Counted from the first letter of the stretch, positions 42,861 to 52,718 are shown. The stretch is 64,000 bases of DNA from Mycolicibacterium sp. CH28 (GCF_004745805.1 NZ_SRLQ01000017.1:1-64000); one strand, 5' to 3'. Program-made: numbers and translations. The notes: generated by a model from the letters alone, not told the origin.

Positions 42861-43885
42861 AAAAAGGCGGCAGCGTCGTCGTAGCGGGACTGTGGCACCA
42901 GTTTGAGCTGGCGCACGGCGTCGGCGAGCGGAACCCGGCCGATGTCCTGGCCCCGCAACGACACCATCATCCCGTACTCGCCGGCGTGGGCGGCGTCGGC
43001 GGCATTGACCCCGAACCGGGTTGCCAGCACCCGGTCGTAGGCGGTCGGAGTGCCGCCGCGCTGGACATGGCCCAGCACGGTGACCCGGACTTCCTTCTTG
43101 ATCCGCTTCTCGACCTCGTTGGCGAGCTGCTGGGCTACCCCGGTGAACCGCTCGTGGCCGAACTCGTCGGTTCCGCCCGAGCGCAACGCCATGGTGCCCT
43201 CGGCGGGTTTGGCGCCTTCGGCGACGACGATGATGAAGCTCGACTCGCCGCGCTGGAAGCGCTTCTTGACCAGCCGGCACACCTCTTCGACGTCGAAGGG
43301 CTGCTCCGGGATCAGCGTCATGTGCGCACCCGACGACAGCCCGGCATTGAGCGCGATCCAGCCGGCGTGGCGACCCATTACCTCGACGACCATCACCCGC
43401 TGATGCGACTCGGCGGTGCTGTGCAACCGGTCGATGGCCTCGGTGGCAATCTGCAGGGCGGTGTCGTGACCGAAGGTGACGTCGGTGCAATCGATGTCGT
43501 TGTCGATCGTCTTCGGTACCCCGACCACCGGCACGCCCTCTTCGGACAGCCAGTGCGCGGCGGTCAGCGTGCCCTCACCGCCGATCGGGATCAACACGTC
43601 GATCCCGTTGTCCTCCAACGTCTGTTTGATGTCGTCGAGCCCGGCGCGGAGCTTGTCGGGGTTGGTGCGGGCAGTGCCGAGCATGGTGCCGCCCTTGGCG
43701 AGCAGCCGGTTGTTGCGGTCGTCGTTGTGCAGTTGGATCCGGCGATCCTCCAGCAGGCCCCGCCAACCGTCGAGGAAGCCCACTACCGAGGATCCGTAAC
43801 GGGCGTCGCAGGTCCGCACGACCGCACGGATCACCGCGTTGAGGCCGGGACAGTCACCACCGCCGGTGAGTACTCCAATGCGCAT
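42854..43885 (-). CDS. pfkA: 6-phosphofructokinase
   Basis: 343 residues. LTGGGDCPGLNAVIR at the N-terminus, PIGGEGTLTAA (the Gly after Glu indicates ATP rather than PPi as donor), the catalytic PKTIDNDI, and EVMGRHAGWIAL. Glycolytic enzyme; its activity would oppose the FBPase at 1122, so regulation between autotrophic and heterotrophic growth is expected. In M. tuberculosis pfkA also lies between gatB and gatA. The 3' end borders the GGDEF remnant. Confidence 0.96.
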   Translation of the reverse strand: MRIGVLTGGGDCPGLNAVIRAVVRTCDARYGSSVVGFLDGWRGLLEDRRIQLHNDDRNNRLLAKGGTMLGTARTNPDKLRAGLDDIKQTLEDNGIDVLIPIGGEGTLTAAHWLSEEGVPVVGVPKTIDNDIDCTDVTFGHDTALQIATEAIDRLHSTAESHQRVMVVEVMGRHAGWIALNAGLSSGAHMTLIPEQPFDVEEVCRLVKKRFQRGESSFIIVVAEGAKPAEGTMALRSGGTDEFGHERFTGVAQQLANEVEKRIKKEVRVTVLGHVQRGGTPTAYDRVLATRFGVNAADAAHAGEYGMMVSLRGQDIGRVPLADAVRQLKLVPQSRYDDAAAFFG

Positions 43886-43903
43886 GGGACCTATCCTGCC
43901 TCG

Positions 43904-45388
43904 TCAGATCGCTGTTGGCAGCGGACCGCGCGCACTCTCGTAGGCCGCACCTACCCGGTAGAGCCGGTCGTCGGCCAGGGCCGGCGCCATGATCTGCAGC
44001 CCGACCGGCAGGTTGTCGTCGGCGGACAGGCCCGACGGCACCGACATTCCGCAGTGCCCGGCCAAGTTCAGCGGCAGCGTGCACAGGTCGAACAGATACA
44101 TCGCCAGCGGATCGTCGACCTTCTCCCCCAGCCGGAATGCGGTGGTCGGGGTCGCCGGCGACACCAGCACGTCCACTTCTCGGTAGGCGGCGTCGAGATC
44201 GCCTGCGATGAGCGTGCGGACCTTCTGCGCCTGGTTGTAATAGGCGTCGTAATAGCCGGCCGACAGCGCGTAGGTGCCGATCATGATGCGGCGCTTGACT
44301 TCTGGGCCGAACCCAGCGGCCCTGGTGAGCGCCATCACCTCTTCGGCGCTGTGTGTGCCGTCGTCACCGACCCGCAGGCCGTAGCGCATGGCATCGAAGC
44401 GAGCCAGATTGCTCGACACCTCCGAGGGCAGGATCAGGTAGTAGGCCGACATCGAGTAGTCCAGGTGCGGGCAATCGACCTCGCTGACCTCGGCACCCAA
44501 CGCGCTCAACTGATCGACCGCGGCGTTGAACGAGGCCAGCACACCCGGCTGGTAGCCCTCGCCGCTGCGCAGCTGCTTGACCACACCGATCCGGACACCC
44601 TTCAGGTCGCCGGTGGCACCGGCCCTGGCGGCGCCGACGACATCGGGGATCTGGGCTTCGACCGAGGTGGAGTCGTGCGGATCATGTCCGGCGATCACCG
44701 CGTGCAGCAGCGCGGTGTCGAGCACCGTGCGCGCACAGGGGCCGCCCTGGTCCAGCGAGGACGCGCAGGCGATCAGCCCGTAGCGCGACACCGTCCCGTA
44801 GGTCGGCTTGACCCCGACCGTCGCGGTCAGTGCCGCGGGCTGGCGGATCGAGCCGCCGGTGTCAGAGCCCAGCGCCAGCGGTGCCTGGAACGCGGCCAGC
44901 GCGGCAGCACTGCCACCGCCGGACCCGCCTGGCACCCGGTCGGTGTCCCAGGGGTTGCGGGTCGGTCCGTAAGCGGAGTTCTCGGTGGAGCTGCCCATCG
45001 CGAACTCGTCCATGTTGGTCTTGCCCAGGATCGGGATGCCGGCCGCCCGCACCCGGGCGGTGACCGTGGCGTCGTAGGGCGACACCCAGCCTTCGAGGAT
45101 CTTCGACCCGCAGGTCGTCGGCATGTCGGTGGCGGTGAAGACGTCCTTGAGCGCCAGCGGAACGCCGGCCAGCGGCGACGGCAGCTGCTCGCCGGCGGCC
45201 ACCGCGGCATCGACGCGCGCGGCAGAGGCCAGGGCCTCGTCGGCGGCCACATGCAGGAAGGCGTGATAGCGGTCGTCGGTGGCGGCGATCTGGTCCAGGC
45301 AAGCCTGCGTGACCTCGACCGAGGAGACCTCCTTGGCCGCGATCTTCTCCCCCAGCGTGGCCGCGTCGAGGCGAATCAAATCGCTCAC
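43904..45388 (-). CDS. gatA: GatCAB amidotransferase subunit A
   Basis: 494 residues from GTG 45388 (GTGA overlap with gatC). Amidase-signature enzyme releasing ammonia from glutamine. Contains VPLALKDVF with the catalytic Lys, GGSGGGSAAALAAF and GSDTGGSIRQPAAL with the cis-Ser/Ser pair of the Ser-cisSer-Lys triad. Full length. An 18-bp gap leads to pfkA. Confidence 0.96.
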   Translation of the reverse strand: MSDLIRLDAATLGEKIAAKEVSSVEVTQACLDQIAATDDRYHAFLHVAADEALASAARVDAAVAAGEQLPSPLAGVPLALKDVFTATDMPTTCGSKILEGWVSPYDATVTARVRAAGIPILGKTNMDEFAMGSSTENSAYGPTRNPWDTDRVPGGSGGGSAAALAAFQAPLALGSDTGGSIRQPAALTATVGVKPTYGTVSRYGLIACASSLDQGGPCARTVLDTALLHAVIAGHDPHDSTSVEAQIPDVVGAARAGATGDLKGVRIGVVKQLRSGEGYQPGVLASFNAAVDQLSALGAEVSEVDCPHLDYSMSAYYLILPSEVSSNLARFDAMRYGLRVGDDGTHSAEEVMALTRAAGFGPEVKRRIMIGTYALSAGYYDAYYNQAQKVRTLIAGDLDAAYREVDVLVSPATPTTAFRLGEKVDDPLAMYLFDLCTLPLNLAGHCGMSVPSGLSADDNLPVGLQIMAPALADDRLYRVGAAYESARGPLPTAI

Positions 45389-45684
45389 TGCTCCTCTCCG
45401 AGGATCTGGGGCACGGCGAACCGGCCCTCGACGGCGGCTGGCGCCTCGGCCAGGGCCTGCTCCTGGGTCAGGCATGACTCGACGACGTCGGGCCGGGTGA
45501 CGTTGACGTCCTTCAAGGGATTGCCGGTCGGCTTCACGTCACCGGTATCGACGGCCTGGATCTGGCTGACGTGGCCCAGGATTGCGTCGAGTTGGCCGGC
45601 GAAGCTGTCGAGTTCGTGGTCGGTCAGGGCCAGCCGGGCCAGCTTGGCCAGCCGGGCGACCTCGTCGCGGGAGATCTGGGACAC
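45385..45684 (-). CDS. gatC: GatCAB amidotransferase subunit C
   Basis: 99 residues from GTG 45684 (MSQISRDEVARLAKLARLAL is the standard start of actinobacterial GatC); a TTG three codons upstream is less likely. Small helical belt that holds GatA and GatB together. Overlaps gatA by 4 bp; first gene of gatC-gatA-pfkA-gatB block. Confidence 0.94.
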   Translation of the reverse strand: MSQISRDEVARLAKLARLALTDHELDSFAGQLDAILGHVSQIQAVDTGDVKPTGNPLKDVNVTRPDVVESCLTQEQALAEAPAAVEGRFAVPQILGEEQ

Positions 45685-45887
45685 GGTGCCCAAGCCTAGA
45701 TGGCGGCGGGATGCGCGTGCCGTGGGGACTGCTTCGGGTCTGCCCAGCCGTGGTCAGATCACGACTCCGACGTGCGGCTTCGACTCGTGGTCGGCCGGGA
45801 TACGTTCCCTCACACGGCCCACCTGCGAGGCTGATCGGTCGAATCTGCCAGGGTGCTGAGTCCGGGCTGCTGTGCAACAGTGTCCGC

Positions 45888-46547
45888 GTGCCTTCGTATC
45901 TGCTGCGGGTCCAGCTGGTCGACCGGCCCGGTAGCCTCGGCTCGCTCGCGGTCGCCCTGGGCTCGGTCGGCGCCGACATCCTCTCGCTCGATGTCGTCGA
46001 GCGAGGATCCGGATACGCTATCGACGACTTGGTGGTCGAACTGCCGCAAGGGGCCATGCCCGACATGCTGATCACCGCCGCCGAGCGGCTCGAAGGGGTG
46101 CGGGTGGACACCATCCGACCGCACACCGGCCTGCTGGAAGCCCACCGCGAGCTCGAGTTGATCGACCACATCGCCGCGGCCACCGGCCGGCTGGCCAAGC
46201 TGCAGGTACTCGCCGACGAGGCGCCACGTGTGCTGCGCGTGGGCTGGTGCACGGTGGCGTACCTGTCGGAGTCGGGCCTGGAGCGCATCGTCGGCAGTCC
46301 CGGGGCACCCGAGACACAGGCGACGTCGGCGCCGTGGCTGCCGATCACCCGGGCCGAGGCGCTGGACGGGACCGCCGACTGGGTGCCGCAGGTGTGGCGC
46401 GACATGGACACCACGCTGGCCGCTGCGCCGCTGGGCGACGAACAGACCGCGGTGCTGCTGGGCCGGCCCGGCGGTCCGCTGTTCCGTCCGTCGGAAGTGG
46501 CCCGGCTCGGCTACCTGGCCGGCATCGTCGCCACCATCCTGCGCTGA
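45888..46547 (+). CDS. ACT-domain protein (Rv3013 type)
   Basis: 219 residues from GTG 45888. N-terminal ACT domain (VPSYLLRVQLVDRPGSLGSLAVALGSVGADILSLDVVE), a fold that senses amino acids, followed by a unique C-terminal part with LGRPGGPLFRPSEVARLGYL. Same place as M. tuberculosis Rv3013 between gatC and ligA. Regulatory role inferred from the ACT domain only. Upstream in-frame sequence to 45582 overlaps gatC and is excluded. Confidence 0.88.
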   Translation: MPSYLLRVQLVDRPGSLGSLAVALGSVGADILSLDVVERGSGYAIDDLVVELPQGAMPDMLITAAERLEGVRVDTIRPHTGLLEAHRELELIDHIAAATGRLAKLQVLADEAPRVLRVGWCTVAYLSESGLERIVGSPGAPETQATSAPWLPITRAEALDGTADWVPQVWRDMDTTLAAAPLGDEQTAVLLGRPGGPLFRPSEVARLGYLAGIVATILR

Positions 46548-46569
46548 GCCAGGACGACCGGGCGCGGTC

Positions 46570-48690
46570 TCACCCGGCGCTGGGCTCCTGCGACGGGCTT
46601 GCGTCGGTCTGGGCCGGGGGCCCCTCGGCCAGCAGCGCGCGGAACCCGTCCTCGTCGAGAATAGGGATACCGAGTTCGACGGCCTTGTCGTACTTGGACC
46701 CCGGCGAATCCCCGGCCACCACGAACGAGGTCTTCTTCGACACCGACCCGACCGCCTTGCCGCCGCGGGTGATGATGGCCTCCTTGGCTTCGTCGCGGGA
46801 GAAGCCCGGCAACGACCCGGTCACCACGATGGACAGGCCCTGCAGTGTCGGCGTGATGTCGGCGTCACGTTCGTCTTCCATCCGGACGCCGGCCGCGCGC
46901 CACTTCTCGACGATTGCCCGGTGCCAGTCGACGTCGAACCACTCCACGAGCGCCGCGGCGATGGTCGGTCCGACACCTTCGACGTCGGCGAGCTGTTCCT
47001 CGGTGGCCGCCATGATCGCATCGAGGCTGCCGAATGCGGCGGCCAGCGCACGCGCAGCGGTGGGGCCGACGTGGCGGATGGACAGTGCCACCAGGATCCG
47101 CCACAGCGGCCGGTCCTTGGCCTGATGCAGGTTGGCCAGCAGCCGCGCGCCGTTGGCCGACAACGCGCCGTCCTTGGTCCGGAAGAAGTCCGCGGTGAGT
47201 AGGTCGTCGGCGGTCAGGGTGAACAGGTCGCCCTCGTCGCCGATGACCTTGGCAGTCAGCAGCGCGGTCGCTGCCTCGTAGCCGAGCCCCTCGATGTCCA
47301 GCCCGCCGCGACCAGCCAGGTGGAATACCCGCTCGCGCAGCTGCGCGGGACAGGACCGGGAATTCGGGCAGCGGATATCGACATCACCCTCCTTGGCCGG
47401 GGCCAGCGGCGTGCCGCACTCCGGACAGTGGGTGGGCATCTCGAATTCCCGCTCGGTACCGTCGCGCAGACCGACGACGGGTCCCAGCACTTCGGGGATG
47501 ACATCGCCGGCTTTGCGGATCATCACGGTGTCACCGATCCGCACACCCTTGCGCTTGACCTCCGAGCCGTTGTGCAGGGTGGCCATGCCGACGGTGGACC
47601 CGGCGATCTTGACCGGGGTCATCACAGCGAACGGGGTGACCCGGCCGGTGCGGCCGACGTTGACCTGGATGTCGAGCAGTTTGGTCTGAGCCTCCTCGGG
47701 CGGGTACTTGTAGGCCACCGCCCAGCGCGGGGTGCGCGAGGTGGCGCCGAGGCGGCGCTGCAGCGCGAAATCGTCGACTTTGACCACGATGCCGTCGATT
47801 TCGTGTTCGATCTCGTGGCGCCGCTCGCCCCAATAGGTGATTTTCTCCTCGACGGCGGCCAGACCCTGTACCCGCGCGGTGTGATCGGACACCGGCAGGC
47901 CCCAGGCTTTCAGCGCGAAATAGGCGTCGTGCAGAGTCACCGGGTCAAAGCCCTCGCTATAACCCAAGCCGTGGCAGATCATTCGCAGCGGTCGCTTCGC
48001 GGTGACGGCCGGATTCTTCTGCCGCAATGAGCCGGCCGCACTGTTGCGCGGATTGGCGAACGGATCCTTGCCGTCGGCGACCAGGTTGGCGTTGAGATTC
48101 TCGAAATCGGCGACCATGAAGAAGACCTCGCCGCGCACCTCGAGAACCGCGGGTATCGGATACTCCTGTGACGCAGTGAGGGTTTCGGGGATGTCATCGA
48201 TGGTCCGCGCGTTGTTGGTGACATCCTCGCCGACCCGGCCGTCGCCGCGGGTGGCCGCGCGGTCCAGCCGGCCGGCTCGGTACACCAGGGCCAGCGCGAC
48301 GCCGTCGACCTTGAGCTCGCACAGGTATTGGGGGTCGCGGCCGATCTCGGTTTCCACGCGGTTGGACCACGCCACCAGTTCCTCGGTGTTGAACACGTCC
48401 TCCAGGGACAGCATCCGTTCCAGGTGGGCAGCCTCGGTGAATTCGGTGGCGAAACCCGCGCCGCCGACCAGCTGGGTCGGCGAGTCCGCTACCCGCAGCT
48501 CGGGGTAGTTCTCCTCGAGAGCGAGGAGTTCGTTGAAGAGTTTGTCGAAGTCCGCGTCGGAGACGACCGGCGCGTCTTTGATGTAGTACCGGAACTGATG
48601 CTCGCGCACCTCGTCGGCGAGCTCCTGCCAGCGCCGACGCACATCCGGATCGATGGGGTCAGCCGCGGGATCGGATGTCTCTGGAGCCAC
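46570..48690 (-). CDS. ligA: NAD-dependent DNA ligase
   Basis: 706 residues from GTG 48690. Adenylation-site Lys127 in CELKVDG, GEVFF and KYPPEEAQTKL motifs, four-Cys zinc finger (CPECGTPL...CPNSRSCPAQL), helix-hairpin-helix repeats and a C-terminal BRCT domain (about 610-690). Essential replication ligase; full length. Confidence 0.97.
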   Translation of the reverse strand: MAPETSDPAADPIDPDVRRRWQELADEVREHQFRYYIKDAPVVSDADFDKLFNELLALEENYPELRVADSPTQLVGGAGFATEFTEAAHLERMLSLEDVFNTEELVAWSNRVETEIGRDPQYLCELKVDGVALALVYRAGRLDRAATRGDGRVGEDVTNNARTIDDIPETLTASQEYPIPAVLEVRGEVFFMVADFENLNANLVADGKDPFANPRNSAAGSLRQKNPAVTAKRPLRMICHGLGYSEGFDPVTLHDAYFALKAWGLPVSDHTARVQGLAAVEEKITYWGERRHEIEHEIDGIVVKVDDFALQRRLGATSRTPRWAVAYKYPPEEAQTKLLDIQVNVGRTGRVTPFAVMTPVKIAGSTVGMATLHNGSEVKRKGVRIGDTVMIRKAGDVIPEVLGPVVGLRDGTEREFEMPTHCPECGTPLAPAKEGDVDIRCPNSRSCPAQLRERVFHLAGRGGLDIEGLGYEAATALLTAKVIGDEGDLFTLTADDLLTADFFRTKDGALSANGARLLANLHQAKDRPLWRILVALSIRHVGPTAARALAAAFGSLDAIMAATEEQLADVEGVGPTIAAALVEWFDVDWHRAIVEKWRAAGVRMEDERDADITPTLQGLSIVVTGSLPGFSRDEAKEAIITRGGKAVGSVSKKTSFVVAGDSPGSKYDKAVELGIPILDEDGFRALLAEGPPAQTDASPSQEPSAG

Positions 48691-48742
48691 TCTCGCAGGC
48701 TATCGGAGGGCTCTGACGACTGAGCCGTGGCACTGTGATGCC

Positions 48743-49144
48743 ATGCCCCATCCGGTGATGTTCGACGACGGCGACCCGATTCTGACCCGCGTCCGTGCGA
48801 TCGCCCTGGCCTTCCCGGAGGCGACCGAGAAGATCTCCCACGGCCGCCCGACGTTCGGCGCGCCCAAGATGTTCGCGGTCTACGGCGGCAGCCGCAAGAA
48901 CACCAGCGGTCCGATGACCCGGTACGACCACGCGCTGCTGGTCAAGGTCGACGGCAGCGAACAGCAGGCCCTGCAACAGGACCCCCGGTTCTTCTATCCG
49001 GCCTATCTGGGGCCGTTCGGCTGGTTGGGCCTGGACTTCGACGCCGCCGACGTCGACTGGACCGAAGTCACCGAACTGGTCGACGCGTCCTTCCGACTAC
49101 AGGCCCCGGCGCGGCTGGTACGCCTGCTCGACAGCCGACCATAA
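48743..49144 (+). CDS. MmcQ/YjbR-family protein
   Basis: 133 residues from ATG 48743. RVRAIALAFPEATEKISHGRPTFGAPKMFAVYG and YDHALLVKVDGSEQQALQQDPRFF match the MmcQ/YjbR fold, sometimes DNA-binding, in bacteria usually of unknown role. Divergent from ligA. The convergent neighbour is separated by the repeat at 49163-49261. Confidence 0.85.
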   Translation: MPHPVMFDDGDPILTRVRAIALAFPEATEKISHGRPTFGAPKMFAVYGGSRKNTSGPMTRYDHALLVKVDGSEQQALQQDPRFFYPAYLGPFGWLGLDFDAADVDWTEVTELVDASFRLQAPARLVRLLDSRP

Positions 49145-49162
49145 CCACCGGTTCGGGCCGAC

Positions 49163-49261
49163 CGAGTGTGCGTCCACGGCGTTGAGTGTGCGTCCACGGC
49201 GGACGTGGCCGAGCTGATCCCGCCCTGGGCGCACAGTCGAAGCCGTGAACGCACAGTCGAT
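49163..49261. repeat. Long inverted repeat built of two 20-bp units per arm
   Basis: Left arm: GAGTGTGCGTCCACGGCG at 49164-49181 and again at 49184-49201. Right arm: GCACAGTCGA at 49231-49240 and 49251-49260, with GCCGTGAACGCACAG between, which is the inverse of the left unit with a few changes. Each arm thus has a 20-bp period and the two arms fold into a long hairpin. It lies between convergent genes and could act as terminator. I recall similar GTGTGCGT-C-ACGGC repeats in other mycobacterial intergenic regions. Confidence 0.7.
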
Positions 49262-49313
49262 ACCGACCGACCACCAGACTCGCGCTGGGTGGGCCGTGTC
49301 GACGAGCCGTCGG

Positions 49314-50324
49314 TCAGACCGCGTCCGGGTCCTCGGCAAGGGCGTCAGCAGCCCGCTGGGCCAAACCGACTGCGCTACGGGCCCACTCGGCGGTCGCACC
49401 AGCCAGACCGCATGCTGGGCTGACGCCGATCCGGTCGCGCAGCACCGCGCGCGGGAAGCCGATCCTGTCGACGATCGTCCCCGCCGCAGTGGCCACCTCC
49501 TCGGCCGACGGTCGCTTCGTCGGCGCGCTCGTCGGCAACAAGCCGAGGACCGCGGTGCGGCCCGAGTCCAGGAACTCCGCCAGCCCGTCCCAATCCGCGT
49601 CGGCCAGGGTCTGCACGTCCACCGAGACCGCACTGATGGCGGTGCGCCGCAACAAATTCCACGGCAGCTCGGCCGCACTACTGTGCAGTAGGACGGCACC
49701 GCCCGCCGCGGTCACGCACTCGTCGATCAGCCCGATCGCCACGACCTCGTCGACCGGATGCACCGGACTCAGTGCGGTCACCCCGGTCAGCCGGCCGGCC
49801 AGCGCGGCCGGCAGCAGGGGTTCGTCGTATTGCACCACCACCGTCGTGGCCAGCCGCCGCGCCAACTCCGCCCGGTGCCGTGCGACGCCCTCGGCCAGCG
49901 AGGCGGTCAGGTCCCGCACGGCACCCATGTCGGTGAGGGCCCGATGGCCGTTGGCCAATTCCAGTTGGGCGGCCAGCGTGATCGGCCCCGGCGCCTGTAC
50001 CTTGACGCAGCGTTGCGAGCCCGGACCGCCGGCCTTCTCCCAGGCCTCCTCGAGGGCGTCGACGTCCTCGCCGAGCAGGCTGATCGCCCGGCGGGTCACC
50101 GCACCGCGCCGGGCCACGATGCGGTAGCCGCGGGGCACGGTATCGATGGCGATATCGACCAGCAGCGCACCGGCGCGCCCGATCAGGTCGGCACCCACAC
50201 CGCGCGCGGGCAGCTCCACCAGATGCGGCAGTTGGTGCAGTTCGCCGACCACGATCTCGGCGGCTTCTCGCGGCGCCGAACCCGGCCACGAACCGATCCC
50301 GGTGGCCGCCGCGAAATCACTCAC
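49314..50324 (-). CDS. Cobalamin-independent methionine synthase-like protein (Rv3015c type)
   Basis: 336 residues from GTG 50324. A single MetE C-terminal-type TIM barrel: GIGSWPG, KVQAPGPITLAAQL, VQYDEPLLPA and ALLPTSAPTKRPS-like end. Much shorter than true MetE (about 750 aa) and lacking its N-terminal half, so it is not the main methionine synthase; the methyl donor and acceptor are unknown. Same position as Rv3015c between ligA and mnmA. Confidence 0.82.
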   Translation of the reverse strand: MSDFAAATGIGSWPGSAPREAAEIVVGELHQLPHLVELPARGVGADLIGRAGALLVDIAIDTVPRGYRIVARRGAVTRRAISLLGEDVDALEEAWEKAGGPGSQRCVKVQAPGPITLAAQLELANGHRALTDMGAVRDLTASLAEGVARHRAELARRLATTVVVQYDEPLLPAALAGRLTGVTALSPVHPVDEVVAIGLIDECVTAAGGAVLLHSSAAELPWNLLRRTAISAVSVDVQTLADADWDGLAEFLDSGRTAVLGLLPTSAPTKRPSAEEVATAAGTIVDRIGFPRAVLRDRIGVSPACGLAGATAEWARSAVGLAQRAADALAEDPDAV

Positions 50325-50430
50325 CGGCCAACCGTATTGGACAGCCCCAATGCCACGGCGAGCCGGGGGGCTAACGTGACGTTCTGCGCGCTTCCAGATT
50401 CGGTGCCCGAGATCGTCATGGCCGATATCG

Positions 50431-51516
50431 TCAGCAGGATTCCGGGCGGCCGAGAATCGTCGCGCTGGCGATGACCTCGTCACCGTCAGGATCTGGCCGA
50501 TAGAGCACCATCGTCTGACCAGCCGCCACCCCGCGCAGCGGGGTGCGCAGCGTCACCGTCAGCTCCTCGCCGACCAGTTCGGCCACCGCCGGCACGATGC
50601 CGCCATGGGCCCGGACCTGAACCTCGCATTCGACCGGCCCTTGCAGCGCGGCGCCGGAGGTGAATACCGGGCGCCCGCCGGTCAAGGACCGCACTTCCAG
50701 ATCCTCGACGGCGCCGACCCGGACCGTCTGTGAATCGGCGTCGATCGCGGTGACATAGCGCGGCGTGCCGTCGGGGCCGGGCCCGGCGATGCCCAGGCCC
50801 TTGCGCTGTCCGATGGTGAAACCGTGCACCCCGTCGTGCTCGGCGAGCACCGCGCCGGTCGCATCGTCGACCACCGTTCCGCGCCGGACCCCGATGCGCG
50901 CGCCGAGGAACGCCCGGGTGTCACCGGAGGGGATGAAACAGATGTCGTGGCTGTCGGGCTTCTCCGCCACCGACAGGCCCAGGCGCGCGGCCTCGTCGCG
51001 GATCGCCGGCTTGGGGGTGTCCCCCACCGGGAACGCGGCGTGCCGCAGCTGTTCGGCGGTGAGCACACCGAGCACGTAGGACTGGTCCTTGTCACGGTCC
51101 ACGGCGCGGCGCAGCCGGCCCTGCGACAACCGTGCGTAGTGACCGGTGGCCACCGCATCGAAGCCAAGGGCCAGCGCCTTGGCCGCCAGTGCGGAGAACT
51201 TGATCTTCTCGTTGCACCGGACGCAGGGGTTCGGGGTTTCCCCGCGCTCATAGGAGGAGACGAAATCCTCGATGACGTCCTCGGCGAAACGGTCTGCGAA
51301 ATCCCAGACGTAGAACGGGATTCCGAGTACATCGGCGACCCGGCGGGCATCGCCGGCGTCTTCCTTGGAGCAGCAACCGCGGGAACCGGTGCGCAGGGTG
51401 CCCGGCTCACGGGACAGCGCCAGATGCACACCGACCACCTCGTGGCCGGCGTCCACCATCCGCGCGGCAGCTACCGACGAGTCCACCCCGCCGCTCATCG
51501 CGGCCAGCACCCTCAT
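50431..51516 (-). CDS. mnmA: tRNA 2-thiouridylase
   Basis: 361 residues from ATG 51516. ATP-pyrophosphatase P-loop SGGVDSS at 8-14, NPCVRCN with the catalytic Cys, HDICFIPSG with the second Cys, and DKDQSYVLGVL. Introduces the 2-thio group at U34 of Lys/Glu/Gln tRNAs with sulfur from IscS, whose gene overlaps by 4 bp upstream. The frame continues upstream over iscS but that part is noise. Confidence 0.95.
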   Translation of the reverse strand: MRVLAAMSGGVDSSVAAARMVDAGHEVVGVHLALSREPGTLRTGSRGCCSKEDAGDARRVADVLGIPFYVWDFADRFAEDVIEDFVSSYERGETPNPCVRCNEKIKFSALAAKALALGFDAVATGHYARLSQGRLRRAVDRDKDQSYVLGVLTAEQLRHAAFPVGDTPKPAIRDEAARLGLSVAEKPDSHDICFIPSGDTRAFLGARIGVRRGTVVDDATGAVLAEHDGVHGFTIGQRKGLGIAGPGPDGTPRYVTAIDADSQTVRVGAVEDLEVRSLTGGRPVFTSGAALQGPVECEVQVRAHGGIVPAVAELVGEELTVTLRTPLRGVAAGQTMVLYRPDPDGDEVIASATILGRPESC

Positions 51517-52718
51517 CGCAGAACACCCAGCGACGAGCTGGCCAGCGCGGCCTGACGGGCCCGCTCGACGGCGGCGGGCAGCACCCGCAGCGCCGCGTCC
51601 ACATCCGCCTCGGTACTGGTGTGGCCCAACGACAACCGCAGCGAACCCCGGGCGGCCTCGGCGTCGGCGCCCATCGCCAGCAGAACATGCGAAGGCTGGG
51701 CCACGCCGGCGGTACATGCCGAGCCGGTTGAACACTCGATTCCGTTGGCGTCCAACAACATCAGCAAGGAATCACCCTCGCAACCGCGGAAAGTGAAATG
51801 CGTGTTGCCCGGCAGCCGCGCAACACCGGTCGCGCCGTTGAGGTGAGTGTCGGAAATGGTGTTCAGGACCCCGGCGATCAGCCGATCACGCAGGCCACGC
51901 AACCGTGCGCTGGTCTCGCCGAGGGACTCGACGGCGAGGTCCGCGGCCAGCGCCATCGCCACCACACCGGCGACATGCGGTGTGCCGGAACGGACATCGC
52001 GCTCCTGCCCGCCGCCGTGCAGCAGCGGCACGCAGGCCGTGGTGCGGCGCAGCAGTAGGGCACCGACCCCGGTGGGCCCGCCGAACTTGTGCGCGGTGAT
52101 GCTCATCGCCGAGAGGTTCGAGCCGGCGAAGTCGACCGGAACCTGGCCAACCGCCTGAACGGCGTCGCTGTGCATCGGCACCTCGAACTCGGCGGCGACC
52201 GCGGCGAGTTCGCTGACCGGCATGACGGTGCCGACCTCGTTATTGGCCCACATCACTGTGACCAGTGCCACGTCATCGTGCTCATGGAGCGCATCGCGCA
52301 GTGCGGCGGCGGTCACCGACCCGTCGGCTTCGGTCGGCAGGAACGTCAGCTCGGCGCCCTCGTGCTCGGCCAGCCAGGTGACCGCGTCGAGAACCGCGTG
52401 ATGCTCGACAGCGGTGGTGACGATGCGCCGCCGGCGCGGATCAGCGTCGTGGCGGGCCCAGTAGATGCCCTTGACCGCGAGGTTGTCGCTTTCGGTGCCG
52501 CCCGCGGTGAAGATGATCTCCGAGGGCCGCGCCCCCAGTCGGGCCGCGATGCTCTCCCGCGCCTCCTCCATCCGTCGGCGCGCATCGCGGCCGGATGTGT
52601 GCAGCGACGACGCATTACCGACGGTGCCCAGCGCAGCCGTCATCGCCTCGATGGCAGCGGGATACATCGGGGTGGTGGCAGCGTGATCGAGATACACCTG
52701 ATCGGTGGTCGGGCTCAT
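51513..52718 (-). CDS. iscS: Cysteine desulfurase
   Basis: 401 residues. PLP enzyme delivering sulfur from cysteine. YLDHAATTP at the N-terminus, PLP Lys211 in TAHKFGGP, and the mobile Cys335 in CSTGSACTAG. Coupled to mnmA. Supplies sulfur for thiouridine and probably for the many Fe-S clusters of Nuo and Huc encoded in this window. Confidence 0.95.
   Translation of the reverse strand: MSPTTDQVYLDHAATTPMYPAAIEAMTAALGTVGNASSLHTSGRDARRRMEEARESIAARLGARPSEIIFTAGGTESDNLAVKGIYWARHDADPRRRRIVTTAVEHHAVLDAVTWLAEHEGAELTFLPTEADGSVTAAALRDALHEHDDVALVTVMWANNEVGTVMPVSELAAVAAEFEVPMHSDAVQAVGQVPVDFAGSNLSAMSITAHKFGGPTGVGALLLRRTTACVPLLHGGGQERDVRSGTPHVAGVVAMALAADLAVESLGETSARLRGLRDRLIAGVLNTISDTHLNGATGVARLPGNTHFTFRGCEGDSLLMLLDANGIECSTGSACTAGVAQPSHVLLAMGADAEAARGSLRLSLGHTSTEADVDAALRVLPAAVERARQAALASSSLGVLR

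Noticed and set aside
42818..45859. A 1013-codon open frame on the plus strand
   Set aside because: It is antisense to pfkA, gatA and gatC, which are unmistakable on the minus strand. The translation is a His/Arg/Gly-rich mirror of GC-biased codons with no domain.
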